Both the position numbers and the translations under genes were made by a program. Of a DNA stretch of 7,350 nt, positions 5,948 to 7,350 are shown piece by piece. Location: NCBI GenBank assembly GCA_027317045.1, contig DAHVFI010000302.1, positions 1 through 7,350 of the forward strand. Direction: 5' to 3'. The stretch's first letter is position 1. Each line of letters begins with the position of its first letter. This DNA comes from Gammaproteobacteria bacterium (GTDB lineage Bacteria > Pseudomonadota > Gammaproteobacteria > Natronospirales > REEB76). The notes below the pieces were generated by a model, which did no database searches, was not told the origin of the DNA, and was given only the letters and a program-made list of their open reading frames with translations.

Positions 5948-7046
5948 TTACAACCCCTGCTTCAGCGAAGCCTCGATGAAGTCGTCCAGATCCCCGTCCA
6001 GCACCGCCTGAGTGTCGCCTTTCTCCACCCCGGTACGCAAATCCTTGATGCGCGACTGGTCCAGCACATAGGAACGGATCTGGCTGCCCCAGCCGATATC
6101 CGCCTTGCTGTCCTCCAGTTTCTGCTGTTCGACACGGCGTTTCTGCTCCTCCATTTCATAGAGCTTGGCTTTCAACTGCTTCATGGCGGTGGCGCGGTTC
6201 TTGTGCTGCGAACGCTCATTCTGGCAGGCCACCACGATGCCGGTGGGAATATGGGTGATGCGAATGGCGGAATCGGTCTTATTGACGTGCTGGCCGCCGG
6301 CGCCGCTGGAACGGTAGGTATCCACTTTCAGGTCCGCCGGATTGATCTCGACCTGGATATCGTCGTCCACTTCCGGCGACACGAAGATGGCGGCGAAGGA
6401 AGTATGCCGGCGGTTGCCGGAATCGAAGGGCGATTTGCGCACCAGCCGGTGCACACCGGTCTCGGTGCGCAGCCAGCCGAAGGCATACGGGCCTTCGAAG
6501 CGCACCGTGGCGCTCTTGATGCCGGCGACTTCACCCGCCGAGACTTCCATCAATTCCGCCTTGAAGCCGCGGCGCTCGCCCCAGCGCAGGTACATGCGCA
6601 ACAGCATGTTGGCCCAGTCCTGGGCCTCGGTGCCGCCGGAACCGGCTTGCACATCCAGGAAGGCATTGTGGGAATCCATCTCGCCGGAAAACATGCGCTG
6701 GAATTCCAATTGCGCCACTTGCTTTTCCAGCGTACCCACTTCGTTGCCGACTTCGCCCACGGATGCGTTGTCGCCCTCCTCCACGGCGAGATTCAGCAAT
6801 TCACGGGAATCGTCCAGGCCGCAGGAAAGTTTGTCCAGCATGCCCACGACATCTTCGAGCCGGGCGCGCTCGCGGCCCAGTTCCTGGGCGCGCCCAGGCT
6901 TGTCCCAGAGCTTTGGGTCTTCCAGTTCCTTGCTTACTTCCTGGAGGCGCTCGCGCTTGGTCTCGTAGTCAAAGATACCCCCGGAGAGCCTGCACGCGGC
7001 CCTTCAAGTCGCTGATTTTGTTCTTGATCGGGTTGATATCTTCCAC
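5948..7046 (-). CDS. prfB: Peptide chain release factor 2, made by programmed +1 frameshift
   Basis: RF2 recognises UGA and UAA stop codons in the ribosome and triggers peptide release. The gene has two frames: codons 1-25 from GTG at 7046, an in-frame TGA at 6971-6969, then 340 residues in the +1 frame from GAC at 6970 to the TAA at 5950-5948. The product is 365 residues, identical to E. coli RF2, and key residues keep E. coli numbering: the SPF stop-recognition tripeptide at 205-207 and the GGQ catalytic motif at 250-252. Residue 246, before GGQ, is Ser rather than the Thr of E. coli K-12. The GTG start is chosen because the frame is closed by TAG shortly upstream, no in-frame ATG exists, and EDINPIKNKISDL matches RF2 N-termini. 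A pipeline that ignores recoding would report a truncated 299-residue protein from the ATG at 6847. It lies 56 nt after recJ. Confidence 0.96.
6969..6983 (-). promoter_or_regulatory. prfB: Programmed +1 frameshift site of prfB
   Basis: On the minus strand the site reads CGGGGGTATCTTTGA: an internal Shine-Dalgarno-like G run, then TAT, the slippery CTT codon (codon 25) and the in-frame TGA (codon 26). When RF2 is scarce, the ribosome pauses at UGA, slips forward one base on CUU to UUU, and continues at GAC. This is the well-known RF2 autoregulatory loop. Codon positions and spacing match E. coli exactly; the Shine-Dalgarno-like element is CGGGGG where E. coli has AGGGGG. Confidence 0.95.
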
Positions 7047-7102
7047 GGTTGCCAATTCCCGGATTTGGAGGGTGAACGAAGGCGGCTATGGTACTACAGG
7101 CC

Positions 7103-7350
7103 TTACACCGGCTCGATAGAGTCAACCAATAATTGCAAATGCCGCTCGCCCCGGTATTCATTCACGTCCGGTCGATAAACAATGCGCACCTGCCCGCAAT
7201 CGGGCGGCAGGTGCTCGCCGCTCTCGTTGAACGCGATGGCCTCCAATCTGAGGCCGGTAGCCGGCTCTGCCAGGGCCAATTTGAGATGGCCGTTACCGAC
7301 GATCCGCCGTTCCAGCAAACGGAACACGCCGTCGAAGCTGGGTTCCGGAA
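7103..7350 (-). CDS. recJ: Single-stranded-DNA-specific exonuclease RecJ, C-terminal end (partial)
   Basis: The last 81 residues of a protein are visible before the window ends on the right; the start is outside. They contain FDGVFRLLERRIVGNGHLKL and end in VRIVYRPDVNEYRGERHLQL followed by LLVDSIEPV, which match the C-terminal OB-like domain of RecJ, the 5'-3' single-strand DNA exonuclease used in recombination and mismatch repair. The catalytic DHH and DHHA1 domains would be upstream and cannot be checked. The usual YRLDVNE is YRPDVNE here, a minor change. The position directly upstream of prfB in the same direction agrees with the recJ-prfB-lysS order in E. coli, which supports the identification. 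There is no start codon in this fragment; the GTG at 7327 is an internal valine. Confidence 0.9.
   Translation of the reverse strand, partial: PEPSFDGVFRLLERRIVGNGHLKLALAEPATGLRLEAIAFNESGEHLPPDCGQVRIVYRPDVNEYRGERHLQLLVDSIEPV

Noticed and set aside
5948..6847. A separate 299-residue RF2-like protein starting at the ATG at 6847
   Set aside because: The frame continues upstream to the frameshift site and the joined gene gives full-length RF2; the ATG at 6847 is internal Met67.
5876..7015. Long plus-strand open frame of 379 codons opposite prfB
   Set aside because: It is antisense to a fully conserved RF2; the translation is His/Ala/Gly-rich and low in sense, as expected for the complement of a GC-rich gene.

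Overview
The window reads as the chromosome of a proteobacterium, most likely a gammaproteobacterium. Every gene has a clear proteobacterial housekeeping identity and coding density is high. The recJ-prfB-lysS order is classic for Gamma- and Betaproteobacteria. The prfB frameshift site matches the enterobacterial one almost base for base, and a REP/BIME repeat of the kind common in gammaproteobacterial genomes lies between prfB and lysS. The succinate dehydrogenase subunits look more like the alphaproteobacterial/mitochondrial type, which some gammaproteobacteria also carry, so the class call is tentative and no genus is claimed.

Layout. Positions 1-1225 (minus strand): start of a succinate dehydrogenase operon, sdhC-sdhD-sdhA, with sdhA running off the left edge. 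Positions 1226-1554: a divergent intergenic region. Positions 1555-2559 (plus strand): ygfZ, a folate-binding protein that helps maintain Fe-S enzymes. Positions 2560-2644: a short convergent gap without a clear terminator. Positions 2645-7350 (minus strand): a tightly packed gene series, read from right to left as recJ (3' end only), prfB (with a programmed +1 frameshift), a BIME repeat, lysS, a small two-helix membrane protein of unknown function, and an RsmB/NOP-type RNA m5C methyltransferase.

Two themes link the genes. On the left, the SDH complex of the TCA cycle and respiratory chain, which carries Fe-S clusters in its SdhB subunit (outside the window), sits divergently from ygfZ, a gene implicated in Fe-S enzyme upkeep. 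On the right, four of the five genes concern DNA repair or translation: RecJ exonuclease, release factor 2, lysyl-tRNA synthetase and an RNA methyltransferase. The membrane protein between lysS and the methyltransferase is the only gene without a known function. Its layout (helix, short loop helix with a GMG motif, helix) resembles a potassium-channel pore module with a degenerate filter.

I found no rRNA, tRNA, CRISPR array, insertion sequence or phage gene. I also see no evidence of a wholly new multi-gene system. The items most worth a second look are the pore-like membrane protein, the BIME and the recoding site of prfB.
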